Virus record (IMG/VR): IMGVR_UViG_3300033143_002120 | Location: 1 to 36,031 of that record | Strand: one strand, 5' to 3' | Length of the DNA stretch: 36,031 nucleotides | Origin: a virus | Shown here: positions 26,290 through 34,649 of the stretch, piece after piece | How positions within the stretch are numbered: the first letter of the stretch is position 1 | Layout: every line of letters starts with the position of its first letter | Notes under the pieces: generated by a model | What the model was told of the DNA's origin: nothing | Seen by the model: the letters and a program-made list of their open reading frames with translations, nothing else | The model's database searches: none | Made by a program: the position numbers and the translations under genes

Positions 26290-27969
26290 TTAAGAAAGCG
26301 TATACATATAAGATAAAGTACCAGCACCTGTTTGGGTTACTCTCCAATAATCATCTTTTATTACATTCATTGTAATAGACCCATAAGAACCTTCACGACT
26401 ACCATTTCTGACTCTTAAAGTGGCAGCACCTACACCTGAATCTGTATATCCTCTTAAATCTTGAACAGAATTATCAGCTCTATAAATAGTTGCAAATACT
26501 ACCATATCAACAGAAGCTCTATATACAGTATTTATACTATATGACCCCCAAGATGTAAAACCTCCACCAATTGCACCTATTGCTGCTTGAACAAAAGCAG
26601 TTGTGGCTAAACGAGTAGTATTATTTCCTGCCGTTTGTGTAGGTGCTGTTGGTGACCCTGTTAATCCTGGACTATTTAATGGAGCAGCCCCAATATCAGC
26701 AGGTGTCAATGTACGTGTTCCCATTGCTGTTATAACACCATCTGTAACAGTTATATAATCAATAATTGTAGAACCAGATGTATTAATATCAGCATCTGTT
26801 CCTATAATAGTATTATACGTACCTGCAGCTTGTGCACCTATATTTGCAGGAGTAATATTTCTTGTAGCAATAGCTGTAACAATACCATCAGTTACAACAA
26901 TATTACTAAATACAGTTGCACCACTTAATACACTTGATGCTCTATCAAAAGTAGAATGTATATGGTCAGCTAAAGCCAAGTTTAAGTTGGAAATGAAATT
27001 TGCAAGTGTTTGTTGTTGTAAAATGCCATTACTGTTTTCAACAACCATAACATGAGTAGGGCTAGTACCGGATGCTGGTGCTGTTTGTACAATTTTATCA
27101 ACGGTCACACGGCCATTAACATCACGCTTTACGACAGTATTTGCAGTATCGGCTACGTCTGGCAAAGCACCCTGTAAAAAGTTAGCATTTAGCCCTGAAT
27201 CATCTGCATCAACAGTAAGCAAAGATGCAAGTATAGAGTTAGCATCCAAATTTTTATTAACTATTGTCCAATCAGATTCTACAGTAGGATTATCAATTTC
27301 TGATATAACAACATCACCAATTTCTAAATCAACAGTAAAAAATGTACCTGCAACAGTACATGTCCACATATAACTTTTATTAATTCCAGTAGGAGAGGAA
27401 TCTAAATTAGGAATATTAGTAGAAGCGTTATAACCACCTTGATATGCAATAGCACCCGCAACTACATCATCAATATATTTTTTAACTGATTGTTGTGTTG
27501 GTACTTTTGTAGCAGAATTAGAAATTAAATCATCTTCATCAACTACAAAATTCATTGCTGCAGTAGAAATATCTGATTCCATTACAGCACCAGCAGCTTC
27601 AACATTTACATCATCAGTTACATCAGCTAATGCTTCAATATTATTTACTTTAGTCAGTAAATCATCAGTAAAAGCATTTGTATCATCATTAGTTTCATAT
27701 GCAGTTTTGATTTCTGTATCAGATAAACGAAGTTCTTTCCAAGAACTACTTGTATAATAATAAAATTTACCAGAAATACTATCAACAATTAAAGGAATTC
27801 TTCCTACTAAAATAGTTGGAATACCTATAGGAATTCCTGGACAACTTCCTATAAAGAAAAAACCATCAGTTGCAGTAGTAAGTAAAGCACCTTTACCAAT
27901 TGCAATATTTTTTTCTTTATCTGCTTGTAAACTTTCTCCAATATGAGAAAGGTTTTTTGAATTACCCAT
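26290..27969 (-). CDS. Tail fibre protein (paralogue of the 619-residue fibre)
   Basis: A 559-residue fibre. Residues 135-246 are the module shared with the 619-residue fibre (ATKVPTQQSVKKYIDD, GYNASTNIPNLDSS, DNPTVESDWTIVNKNLDANS). Two copies of VTDGIVTAIATRNITPANIG / VTDGVITAMGTRTLTPADIG (about residues 360-440) form a short repeat. Then comes the classic fibre motif LNSPGLTGSPTAPTQTAGNN ... LATTAFVQAAIG. The C-terminal domain (residues about 470-559) ends SYMYTLS and is a possible receptor tip. Many short shaft-like elements. Starts directly after the 624-residue gene with a weak ribosome-binding site. Confidence 0.85.
   Translation of the reverse strand: MGNSKNLSHIGESLQADKEKNIAIGKGALLTTATDGFFFIGSCPGIPIGIPTILVGRIPLIVDSISGKFYYYTSSSWKELRLSDTEIKTAYETNDDTNAFTDDLLTKVNNIEALADVTDDVNVEAAGAVMESDISTAAMNFVVDEDDLISNSATKVPTQQSVKKYIDDVVAGAIAYQGGYNASTNIPNLDSSPTGINKSYMWTCTVAGTFFTVDLEIGDVVISEIDNPTVESDWTIVNKNLDANSILASLLTVDADDSGLNANFLQGALPDVADTANTVVKRDVNGRVTVDKIVQTAPASGTSPTHVMVVENSNGILQQQTLANFISNLNLALADHIHSTFDRASSVLSGATVFSNIVVTDGIVTAIATRNITPANIGAQAAGTYNTIIGTDADINTSGSTIIDYITVTDGVITAMGTRTLTPADIGAAPLNSPGLTGSPTAPTQTAGNNTTRLATTAFVQAAIGAIGGGFTSWGSYSINTVYRASVDMVVFATIYRADNSVQDLRGYTDSGVGAATLRVRNGSREGSYGSITMNVIKDDYWRVTQTGAGTLSYMYTLS
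27232..27567 (-). repeat. Duplicated tail-fibre module, copy 2
   Basis: Counterpart of the module at 24862-25197, within the 559-residue fibre. The two are separated by the chaperone-like gene and by the remaining fibre sequence, so the duplication is of a segment, not a simple tandem whole-gene copy. Confidence 0.8.
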
Positions 27970-27982
27970 TAAAATTTCCCAA

Positions 27983-29857
27983 TTATCGAGTTATTACTAT
28001 AATTTGACCGTTACCGCCATCACCACCGTCACGACCAACAACACCAACACCACCGGAAGCACCAATTACATCTAAAAAACCATTATTTGTTATAACTCGG
28101 GCAACAAGAAGAATAAAACCACCTGCTCCACCACCGCCAGCTGCAGCATAAGCACCACCACCTTCTCCTGCTTCTCCAATACAATTTATATCACCAGAAG
28201 CAGTAATTTCTATTTCATCAGCAATAATAATAACTACACCACCACCATTACCACCATCTGCAGTCAAACCATCATTTGTTGTTCCTGCGCCGCCACCACC
28301 ACCACCATAAAATCTTTCATCAAATGGATATTGCTCAAGTAATTTTGCTTTAGCAGCATCTACACTTTGTCCATTAGAACCTGCACCAAATGTTGCATGC
28401 CCTATACCGCCAGCAGAAGTTTCTCGATGATGTGTTGCACTTCCACCATCACCAGCTTTGAGATTATCATCAGCACCGCCACCGCCACCGCCACCACCCA
28501 TTCCACCAGGGTTACCATCATTAAGCGAACCCCCTTGATTAAGAACAGAAATACCACCTGCAGCACCATGACCAAATAAATCAATTGTACCTTTTAATGT
28601 AAATTTACCGGTACAACGGAATACAAAATATGCATTAGTAGCTGAAACAGGGTGCATTATTAAACCGGAATTTAATGTGTAATTTATAAAATTATATTCA
28701 CCATTAGCTAAAGTTGGATTACTTGCTGGTTCGACAGTACCATCACTTCCATCACCTAAATTATAATATTGTGGGTTTATTTTAAAAGTATGTGCATCAG
28801 TACTATTTTTAACAAATTCTGTAGTTGCTAATTTTTGAGAACTATTACCAATAGCTTGTGTTACACCAATTGCATCAGTAGGTAATTCAGGAGTACCAGT
28901 AAAAATAGGACTAACTAATGGAGCATAAATTGCAGCTATTTCTGCTAAATCTACTGTAGTTTTAATCCATATAGCAGCACCAACAGTAGCATCCAAACAA
29001 CGATATGCTTCATCTGCAGCAATATCTAACCAAAGAGAACTTTCACTATAACCATCATTAGCATCATCATTACTTGTTGGTGGAATAACGGCATCTACTT
29101 TATTTAATACATAAACAATATTAGCAACAGCTGTTTCGACATATTCAGTTGTAGCAATTTGTTGACTATTATTATTAGCAGTTGCAGTTGGAGCAAGAGG
29201 AATACCAGTTAAAGTAGGGTCATTAAGAGTACTTGCTTCAATTAATGCATTATTTAAATTAGCAACATCAAATGTACCAAAAGCTAGAATTTGAACTTGT
29301 GAGTCAACTGCTACTGCTGGCATTGTAATAGAAGAACCATTAGATGCAGTATATTCAGTTGGATGTAACCAGGAACCATTTACACCAATATTAATAAAAC
29401 CAGGGGTATAAGATAAAACAAGGGCATTATCATCTGCTCCTGTAAATACTGTTTGGTCTGCAGTAGCAGTATATTCAAAAACTTCTGAAGTGGATTCACC
29501 AACAATTTGTTGCCACTCAGTACCAGTATAAACACGAAATTTCTTAGAATTCGTATCAAAATATAAATCACCCTCAGTTAAAGGATTACCTTTATTATCA
29601 AGTACTGGTTCAACTGCTTTTGGTCCTAAATATGTGTTATCAAATTGGTCAATGATTGCAACTGCTTCTATAACAGCATCAATTTTACCTGCATTAATAT
29701 CATCAGCTACTGTGTTCACATTTACGATATCAGTTGCTACAGTAACAACAGAACCCATATTAACTGAAACAACTTTTACAATATCGTATGAGGTATTAAT
29801 ATATAGGTCAACTAATGCAGAACCGTCTTCATCACCTACTGTTGGTTTTAAAGCCAT
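27983..29857 (-). CDS. Tail fibre/appendage protein with glycine-rich C-terminus
   Basis: A 624-residue protein. The N-terminal part (MALKPTVGDEDGSALVDLYI) is the likely particle anchor. Residues about 75-180 include DNKGNPLTEGDLYFDTNSKK and FRVYTGTEWQQIVGES, a common phage-fibre element. Two fibre motifs follow: LTGIPLAPTATANNNSQQIA with TTEYVETAV, and SPIFTGTPELPTDAIGVT with LATTEFVKN. The last 200 residues are extremely glycine-rich (GMGGGGGGGGADDN, FYGGGGGGAGTTND, GGNGGGVVIIIADEIE, YAAAGGGGAGGFILLVARVI). Glycine-rich loops also form the receptor-contact domain of the gp38-type adhesins of some myoviruses, so the same role is plausible. The start overlaps the adaptor gene by ten bases. Confidence 0.85.
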   Translation of the reverse strand: MALKPTVGDEDGSALVDLYINTSYDIVKVVSVNMGSVVTVATDIVNVNTVADDINAGKIDAVIEAVAIIDQFDNTYLGPKAVEPVLDNKGNPLTEGDLYFDTNSKKFRVYTGTEWQQIVGESTSEVFEYTATADQTVFTGADDNALVLSYTPGFINIGVNGSWLHPTEYTASNGSSITMPAVAVDSQVQILAFGTFDVANLNNALIEASTLNDPTLTGIPLAPTATANNNSQQIATTEYVETAVANIVYVLNKVDAVIPPTSNDDANDGYSESSLWLDIAADEAYRCLDATVGAAIWIKTTVDLAEIAAIYAPLVSPIFTGTPELPTDAIGVTQAIGNSSQKLATTEFVKNSTDAHTFKINPQYYNLGDGSDGTVEPASNPTLANGEYNFINYTLNSGLIMHPVSATNAYFVFRCTGKFTLKGTIDLFGHGAAGGISVLNQGGSLNDGNPGGMGGGGGGGGADDNLKAGDGGSATHHRETSAGGIGHATFGAGSNGQSVDAAKAKLLEQYPFDERFYGGGGGGAGTTNDGLTADGGNGGGVVIIIADEIEITASGDINCIGEAGEGGGAYAAAGGGGAGGFILLVARVITNNGFLDVIGASGGVGVVGRDGGDGGNGQIIVITR

Positions 29858-30555
29858 CCGTTATCTCCAAATTTTTGATTTGCATTATTATCAATATTTA
29901 ACATTCCTAAATCTTTAATCAATGCAACTGCAGATTCAAATTTAGCATAATAAGAATTTGCTTCAGCTCTTTCACCAACATTAAGTGGTGCAAAAATACG
30001 CCAGGCGACATATGCAAGTAATGCTTCTGTAAATTGGTCAGGTAATTCTATTTCAACTGATGTTGCATCTGCAGTATCCATTGGAATTTTTACTGGTTGT
30101 GCACGATAAACAATAGCTAATGCATTTTCATTACTTGAATCAGGAACTTGTAAAGTTATAGGGGTGGGAGTAAATACAGAATAATCTTCATCTAAGTCAT
30201 TTAAAGGAAGTTCTTCACCTATTTCATTATAAACATGAGTAATAAGTAAAATATCATCACTAAAAGGATGAACTAGTGCACCGTCAGTTATATATTTTAT
30301 TGGTTGAAGGGATTCAGTATTACTTTCTGCATAATCAGTATGTAAATTATACATAGTAATCTGGTCATACAATTGTAAAGGAACTTCACGAACTTTTAGA
30401 TTAAATCGTTTATGTAACTCAATCATTCCTAAATTAACATTAGCAATTATTCTAGGATAATCCCCAACATCTATCGTACCAGCATCAATACCACCAATAG
30501 ATAAGTGCGATAATTCCCCAAATGTAAGATATTCGAATATTTCGGAAAGCAGCAT
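29848..30555 (-). CDS. Head-tail adaptor (DUF6682/tail-tubular-A-like)
   Basis: A 235-residue protein starting MLLSEIFEYLTFGELSHLSI. It has the recurring features of podovirus adaptors that sit below the portal ring: an N-terminal helix with GELSHL(S/A)IGG, the helical repeat RIIANVNLGMIELHKRFNLK, and a C-terminal helical core, ELPDQFTEALLAYVAWRIFA, then KFESAVALIKDLGM. In N4-type order the adaptor lies next to the terminase. A TATAAT-containing promoter-like sequence precedes it. Assignment by motif memory and context. Confidence 0.75.
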   Translation of the reverse strand: MLLSEIFEYLTFGELSHLSIGGIDAGTIDVGDYPRIIANVNLGMIELHKRFNLKVREVPLQLYDQITMYNLHTDYAESNTESLQPIKYITDGALVHPFSDDILLITHVYNEIGEELPLNDLDEDYSVFTPTPITLQVPDSSNENALAIVYRAQPVKIPMDTADATSVEIELPDQFTEALLAYVAWRIFAPLNVGERAEANSYYAKFESAVALIKDLGMLNIDNNANQKFGDNGWL

Positions 30556-30587
30556 ATTATTGGCCTGGTAATTATGTAATAAATCAG

Positions 30588-30615
30588 ATTATACACAATT
30601 TTACCTAAAAACCAA
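30588..30615 (-). promoter_or_regulatory. Candidate sigma-70-type promoter before adaptor gene
   Basis: On the minus strand, TTGGTT (30610-30615) is followed after 16 bases by a perfect TATAAT (30588-30593), about 30 bases before the adaptor start. The site lies in a 60-base gap between the terminase stop and the adaptor gene, the kind of gap rare in this operon. No phage polymerase or sigma factor is known, so use is unproven. Confidence 0.45.
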
Positions 30616-32280
30616 TTAAACAATATAAGATTCTATTCCCGGGTCATCATATACATCATCATCTTCCCATAATTCAGAACCATGTTCTTTAATGTTAGGA
30701 GTTACCTCACTTGGCTTCCAAGGCTGAAGACTACCCAACATTGATATAGTATCAAGACAATCATCGTGTTTTGACTTAAATCCAGAAGGACTTGTTAAAG
30801 ATAGTTCATTAATAAACTCTACTATTCGTGGGTCTGTTTTAAATTCCTCTGGAAACCATATTTTCTTGGTTTTAAACAAAGGAACCATGATATTAAATCG
30901 TTCCATTTTATTAGTATTAGGACGAATACCTGGTTTATTACTATTATTATCAGTAGCCATATTAAAGTAAACATTACGGGTTACCATTTCAGTCATAATC
31001 CAAGAAATGAATCCTGCTTGTTGACCAGAAACTTCTATACCAACACTTGTTGGTTTATATTCAGTAACCAGGCGAAACAAATCATCAATATTTTTATTCA
31101 TTAATTGACGTTTCACAACACCATCAACCCATAACCAATCACCATGGTTATTATAGGCCCACACTGAAGTAACACTAAAATCACTTGCAGCTTTCTCACT
31201 GGTTGCATAATCAGTTGTAATATAAAAATTGAATAAGTGCTTGTTTTTTATAACATTTTGTCGCTTATACCAAGTAATATCAGAATCTTGAATTAATCGG
31301 TCTTCATCAGACATGATACGAAGCATTAATTCTTGGTTAAAAGTGTCAACTTTACCCATTTTTACAGCTTTCGTATATTGACGTAATACATAATCATAAT
31401 CGAAACGGTCTTCCCAGGAACCTTTGAATTCTTCTCGTGTACATGGAAAATTTTCGCATACCGGGTAAACATTTACATTCCATGCCCCAGACTCAACTGC
31501 TTTATATAATGGGTCCTTTGCATTGAAGGGTGTACCTGACCAAATAATCTTACGTTTTTGTGGATGTAACGCATAATCAATAGCTTTATAAACTGTATCT
31601 TCTACATCAGCAATTACTGTTGCAGACCGTGCATCAGCATCAGATATCAAATCATCCAATAATGCTAATACTGGACGACTACCATTCTCACGAGTACCAC
31701 GAACACCGGTTTTTGCGCCATATCCGGAAACCACAAAAGAGTTTCCATTTATATTTATAAATTCCCAGCGAATATCAGTAAATTGAATTTTAGGGATATA
31801 TTTCTGTAAAAATTTAGAGTTATTCCACCGATACTCCAAACTCTTACGCATTTTCTTAACACCATTATCAATGCTGTCAGAAACATAAATAGCATAAGGA
31901 ACCTTACCAAAACCAGGTAACTTGCCATATACGCCGAGATATAGGATTAAGTATTCTTTTAAGGTGGATTTAGCGATACCACGATGACACATATTAAGTG
32001 TGTCTTTACCATTATCCGCAACAAAATTATCCAACATTTTAAAGTGAACAACTGGAGTTTTATTCTCAGATTCACCACCATCAACCATTTTGATGAAATT
32101 AACAAATTCAAGGGCAAATTCACTGGGAATATAAAAACTATCTGCAGCATAATCAATAGTATTTAGATAATCTTCAACTGATAGTTCTTGCACCGGTTCT
32201 TGCATCAACAAGGCTTCTGCAGCACGATTTGCATACAAACTTCGAATAGCCGGGTTATTTGGATTACCTTGGTTTTGCAT
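30616..32280 (-). CDS. terL: Terminase large subunit (DNA-packaging ATPase/nuclease)
   Basis: A 554-residue packaging motor. The Walker A-like motif is CHRGIAKST (residues 98-106), a variant P-loop like the RG(A/S)AK(S/T) form of N4- and T7-type terminases. Walker B is VLALLDDL (204-211). The C-terminal RNase H-like nuclease shows the expected acidic residues: TTDYAT with Asp357, VGIEVSG with Glu416 and KHDDCLDTIS with Asp506/507/510. It pumps DNA through the portal and cuts concatemers. The ATG overlaps the upstream TAA as TAATG. The gene is preceded by two tiny genes and the small-subunit candidate. Confidence 0.9.
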   Translation of the reverse strand: MQNQGNPNNPAIRSLYANRAAEALLMQEPVQELSVEDYLNTIDYAADSFYIPSEFALEFVNFIKMVDGGESENKTPVVHFKMLDNFVADNGKDTLNMCHRGIAKSTLKEYLILYLGVYGKLPGFGKVPYAIYVSDSIDNGVKKMRKSLEYRWNNSKFLQKYIPKIQFTDIRWEFININGNSFVVSGYGAKTGVRGTRENGSRPVLALLDDLISDADARSATVIADVEDTVYKAIDYALHPQKRKIIWSGTPFNAKDPLYKAVESGAWNVNVYPVCENFPCTREEFKGSWEDRFDYDYVLRQYTKAVKMGKVDTFNQELMLRIMSDEDRLIQDSDITWYKRQNVIKNKHLFNFYITTDYATSEKAASDFSVTSVWAYNNHGDWLWVDGVVKRQLMNKNIDDLFRLVTEYKPTSVGIEVSGQQAGFISWIMTEMVTRNVYFNMATDNNSNKPGIRPNTNKMERFNIMVPLFKTKKIWFPEEFKTDPRIVEFINELSLTSPSGFKSKHDDCLDTISMLGSLQPWKPSEVTPNIKEHGSELWEDDDVYDDPGIESYIV

Positions 32281-32468
32281 TAATATTTTTCCCAGATATT
32301 ACTTAAGGCAACTAACTGTCCTTCAAACAAATTACCACTATCATGGTATTGCTCAGTAATATCAGCAATAAAATTTACTTCCCAATCATTTAAATTAGGG
32401 TTTTTACCTAAATTAGTTAAGACAAAAGAAATACTTTCATCATCATTATTAAATGAATATTCACTCAT
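32280..32468 (-). CDS. Small protein preceding terminase large subunit
   Basis: A 62-residue acidic protein: MSEYSFNNDDESISFVLTNL, then NLNDWEVNFIADITEQYH and QLVALSNIWEKY. The pattern L-x-x-W-E-x-x-F-I...L/F-x-x-x-Q-x-x-x-L...I is a short helical module I recall in several phage replication or packaging proteins. It might modulate the terminase. It overlaps the upstream gene by four bases (ATGA) and the terminase by a TAATG. Confidence 0.75.
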   Translation of the reverse strand: MSEYSFNNDDESISFVLTNLGKNPNLNDWEVNFIADITEQYHDSGNLFEGQLVALSNIWEKY

Positions 32469-32662
32469 TTTTTAGTTCCTTGTGTCAATAAATCTTCCAC
32501 TATTCCCATATTTTTTAAATGGTCTAAATCAGCATCATCCGGGGCGTTTAAAATATTATTTTTATCTGAATCATCATATTCAGGGTCAGCCATAACTTCC
32601 TGGTCAAAACAATAGTCAGCCAGGTCTGTCTGAATACAAGATTTTTTGTTTTCTTTATTCAT
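32465..32662 (-). CDS. Small acidic hypothetical protein in packaging block
   Basis: A 65-residue protein, MNKENKKSCIQTDLADYCFD, rich in Asp and Asn, with two Cys. No recognisable family. It overlaps both neighbours (eight bases with the small-terminase candidate, four with the next gene), which supports translation from this frame. Confidence 0.7.
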   Translation of the reverse strand: MNKENKKSCIQTDLADYCFDQEVMADPEYDDSDKNNILNAPDDADLDHLKNMGIVEDLLTQGTKK

Positions 32663-33368
32663 TTTCTGATACTAATTCCGATTCACCAACAATAACTTCA
32701 GAGTGTGCCACATCTTTAGGTGTCATAGCACCAGCTTCTATCATTTGGCGTTGTCGTTTTGCTAATGCAAGTGTGGCTTCTCGAAGTTCATTAATCGACT
32801 TATCTTCTTTAACACTAACATCCAACTCAATTTTTTGAGTTTCTGGTGTCTTTAAATGAGTCAATAAACTATTAGCAGCATCAGATTGTACTTTTTCTGA
32901 ATTAGCATTAGTCATCAGGAACGCCTGGCGGTTCAAAGCTTTCTGGTATAAATCAGCATTTAAAATATGAACAGGAATAAGAGTCTGTTCCATTATTTTA
33001 TTTACTAACTGAGTTTTATTATAAGCTGTGGAATAGCTGGCAATTGTTTTATCTTCAGCTTGCTCATCAAGTAATCTTTGATAACGGTCTGGGAACGTTT
33101 TTGTATATGCTTCAATATTACTTGCACCAAGCAACTTAAAAGAAACATAACGAACCGCATTAACATAATCCCCAATTTTGTACTTACCATCAGCCATTAC
33201 TCCTGTGTAACTCAATAAGTTATCACGAAAATTTTCACGAAGTTGTTGGTCACCCATTAAAGAATTAATGTTGGCTACCAATTCATCAGTAACCCGGGTC
33301 TTTACCTGCTTAGGTAAAACCCGAATAAACTGCTCTTTAGTAAGGGTTGCTATTGCAATATCAGACAT
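32655..33368 (-). CDS. Terminase small subunit candidate
   Basis: A 237-residue mostly helical protein (MSDIAIATLTKEQFIRVLPK). The first 150 residues contain a helical core with LLSYTGVMADGKYKIGDYVN, AVRYVSFKLLGASNIEAYTK and FPDRYQRLLDEQAEDKTIAS. The C-terminus is a charged coiled coil (KSINELREATLALAKRQRQM) with an acidic tail. Position upstream of TerL, size, and a helical N-domain plus oligomerising coil fit a small terminase that recognises the packaging site. No clear helix-turn-helix can be proven by eye. It overlaps the deaminase gene by eight bases. Confidence 0.65.
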   Translation of the reverse strand: MSDIAIATLTKEQFIRVLPKQVKTRVTDELVANINSLMGDQQLRENFRDNLLSYTGVMADGKYKIGDYVNAVRYVSFKLLGASNIEAYTKTFPDRYQRLLDEQAEDKTIASYSTAYNKTQLVNKIMEQTLIPVHILNADLYQKALNRQAFLMTNANSEKVQSDAANSLLTHLKTPETQKIELDVSVKEDKSINELREATLALAKRQRQMIEAGAMTPKDVAHSEVIVGESELVSENE

Positions 33369-33822
33369 TTGAATATAACTCTGAGTATTTAAGTCTTAAT
33401 ATATTAGCATTTCGTGATATATCAGCACCCATATTATTTGGGTAAGCTTCTTTATAAATAATCTTAGAAATACCAACATTAGCCAAAGCACCTGAACACA
33501 TTACACATGGTTCGGTTGTACAATATAAAGTACTATTTTTCAGTGAGATTCCTTCCCGGGCCGCATTAGCAATTCCATTGGCTTCAGCATGTGCACAACC
33601 GCACATATCTAATTTTTCACCAGAAGGAACATTTTGCTCTCTTCGAATACAAATTAATGGATGTGGTGTTTTAGCAGGTACACCATTAAATCCTGTTGTT
33701 AAAACACGATTGTCCTTGATGAAAACTGCACCTACTTTTCGTCCAGCGGCACAGGTACTCATTTCAGCAGCATGCTCTGCGGCTTCCATCCAGTGTGTGT
33801 CCCAAGATTTTCTTTTTGACAT
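33361..33822 (-). CDS. Deoxycytidylate (dCMP) deaminase-like enzyme
   Basis: A 153-residue zinc-dependent deaminase converting dCMP to dUMP for dTTP synthesis. The family motifs are present: a CAHAE catalytic segment (residues 76-80; His78 zinc ligand, Glu80 proton shuttle) and EPCVMCSGAL (Cys106 and Cys109 zinc ligands). The N-terminal CAAGRKVGAVFIKDN and GFNGVP substrate segment also match, as does the extra zinc-binding CGCAHAE/Cys-rich insert of phage enzymes. The AAAGGAT ribosome-binding site lies just below a hairpin with a T-tract. A nucleotide-metabolism gene between the accessory and packaging genes is common in lytic phages. Confidence 0.9.
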   Translation of the reverse strand: MSKRKSWDTHWMEAAEHAAEMSTCAAGRKVGAVFIKDNRVLTTGFNGVPAKTPHPLICIRREQNVPSGEKLDMCGCAHAEANGIANAAREGISLKNSTLYCTTEPCVMCSGALANVGISKIIYKEAYPNNMGADISRNANILRLKYSELYSNV

Positions 33823-33836
33823 ATTTTTATCCTTTA

Positions 33837-33910
33837 AGAAAAAGTGGCTTCACCCAACCCCGAAGCTCTCTTTAGAAAGCTAAGTATACGTAAAGAGTTG
33901 GTGTGAAACC
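33837..33910 (-). terminator. Hairpin with T-tract between acidic-protein gene and dCMP deaminase
   Basis: Arms on the minus strand GGTTTCACACCAAC (33897-33910) and GTTGGGTGAAGCC (33846-33858) pair with one bulge. An inner stem CTCTTTA/TAAAGAG is also present. The lower arm is followed at once by ACTTTTTCTT, as in an intrinsic terminator. It sits in a 95-base gap, right before the ribosome-binding site of the deaminase, so it may be an attenuator or processing hairpin rather than a full stop. Confidence 0.6.
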
Positions 33911-33917
33911 GTGGTAT

Positions 33918-34403
33918 TTATTTACTATCTGGACCGTCGATATTACCATAACCAGCAGCTGATTCACGACTACCTGGAACAATTTCCGGACGACCAGGCT
34001 TACCACCACTATCGGTTGGGTCATTCTTTTCTGCTATGACAGTTTTATCTTCGCCGGGTGCAGCCATATCAATACCAACTTTTACTGCAGCAGGGTCAGT
34101 TACATCAACTTCATTTAAAGAACCATTTGCTACTTCATCAGTTGTTTCTTCACCATCATTAGCAACTAAACCTTCAGTTTCATCAGTGGATTCACCTGCA
34201 GCAGCCATATCCTGAGCTAAAAACATTGATTCATCAGTATTACTTTCAGGAGCTTCATCTGCAGCAGACAATGCAGCAATATCTTCATCAGTTAAATCAA
34301 CCTTATCAACATCATCAACTACTGGTTCAGTTGCCAAAACATCTTCATCACCAAACGCTTCACCTTCACGATTTTCTTTACGCATTTTTTCTCGTAAACT
34401 CAT
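33918..34403 (-). CDS. Acidic hypothetical protein
   Basis: A 161-residue protein with about 27 percent Asp plus Glu by my count. The N-terminus is basic (MSLREKMRKENREGEAFG). The centre is an Asp/Glu/Thr/Ala low-complexity stretch and the C-terminus Gly/Pro-rich (KPGRPEIVPGSRESAAGYGN). It seems largely disordered. It lies between a Tad2-like gene and the deaminase. Many phages carry such acidic proteins upstream of packaging genes; I know no function. A DNA-mimic role is possible for any very acidic phage protein, but nothing specific supports it. Confidence 0.75.
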   Translation of the reverse strand: MSLREKMRKENREGEAFGDEDVLATEPVVDDVDKVDLTDEDIAALSAADEAPESNTDESMFLAQDMAAAGESTDETEGLVANDGEETTDEVANGSLNEVDVTDPAAVKVGIDMAAPGEDKTVIAEKNDPTDSGGKPGRPEIVPGSRESAAGYGNIDGPDSK

Positions 34404-34430
34404 TTTTCACCTACCTATTTAAATTAAAAT

Positions 34431-34649
34431 TTAATTACTTGGTTCCCATTCTTCAGAAAACATTTCAATCATTGTTTCCTTCCAGGGGACCTTACCAAAC
34501 CGAGATTCCACATATAAATATGGAGCAGTCATCTTACTGTTTTCATCCGGTCGTTGAACCCGAATATTTACATCTTCTGACCAAGAAGGTAATCGTATAC
34601 CACCGATACTGCCTTCCAATAATTTATGTAGAGCTAATCCAAAATCCAT
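34431..34649 (-). CDS. tad2: Tad2-like (DUF2829) anti-Thoeris protein
   Basis: A 72-residue protein matching the DUF2829/Tad2 pattern as I know it: M-x-F-x-x-A-L at the start (MDFGLALHKLLEGS), G-x-R-L-P-x-W (residues 17-23), a central strand and the segment M(T)APYLYVESRFGKVPWKETM (Pro43-Tyr44 and Pro55-Trp56), then the C-terminal EEW (66-68, matching D-W). Known Tad2 proteins form tetramers that sequester the cyclic ADP-ribose-type signal made by Thoeris and so stop NAD depletion. The start overlaps the upstream stop (TAATG). Family fit is by motif recall; DUF2829 members are not all tested as anti-Thoeris. Confidence 0.75.
   Translation of the reverse strand: MDFGLALHKLLEGSIGGIRLPSWSEDVNIRVQRPDENSKMTAPYLYVESRFGKVPWKETMIEMFSEEWEPSN

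Noticed and set aside
28367-28579. Plus-strand open frames across the glycine-rich fibre region and other structural genes
   Set aside because: They are shadows generated by biased codons (GGT/GGC runs and AT-rich wobble) of well-supported minus-strand genes.
33840-33910. Possible tRNA in the hairpin region before the deaminase
   Set aside because: The outer arms could mimic an acceptor stem, but no T-loop, D-arm or anticodon arm in proper spacing is present, and the T-tract points to a terminator.
33918-34403. DNA-mimic anti-restriction protein
   Set aside because: High acidity alone is not evidence; the sequence looks disordered with no matching motif, so it is left as unknown.
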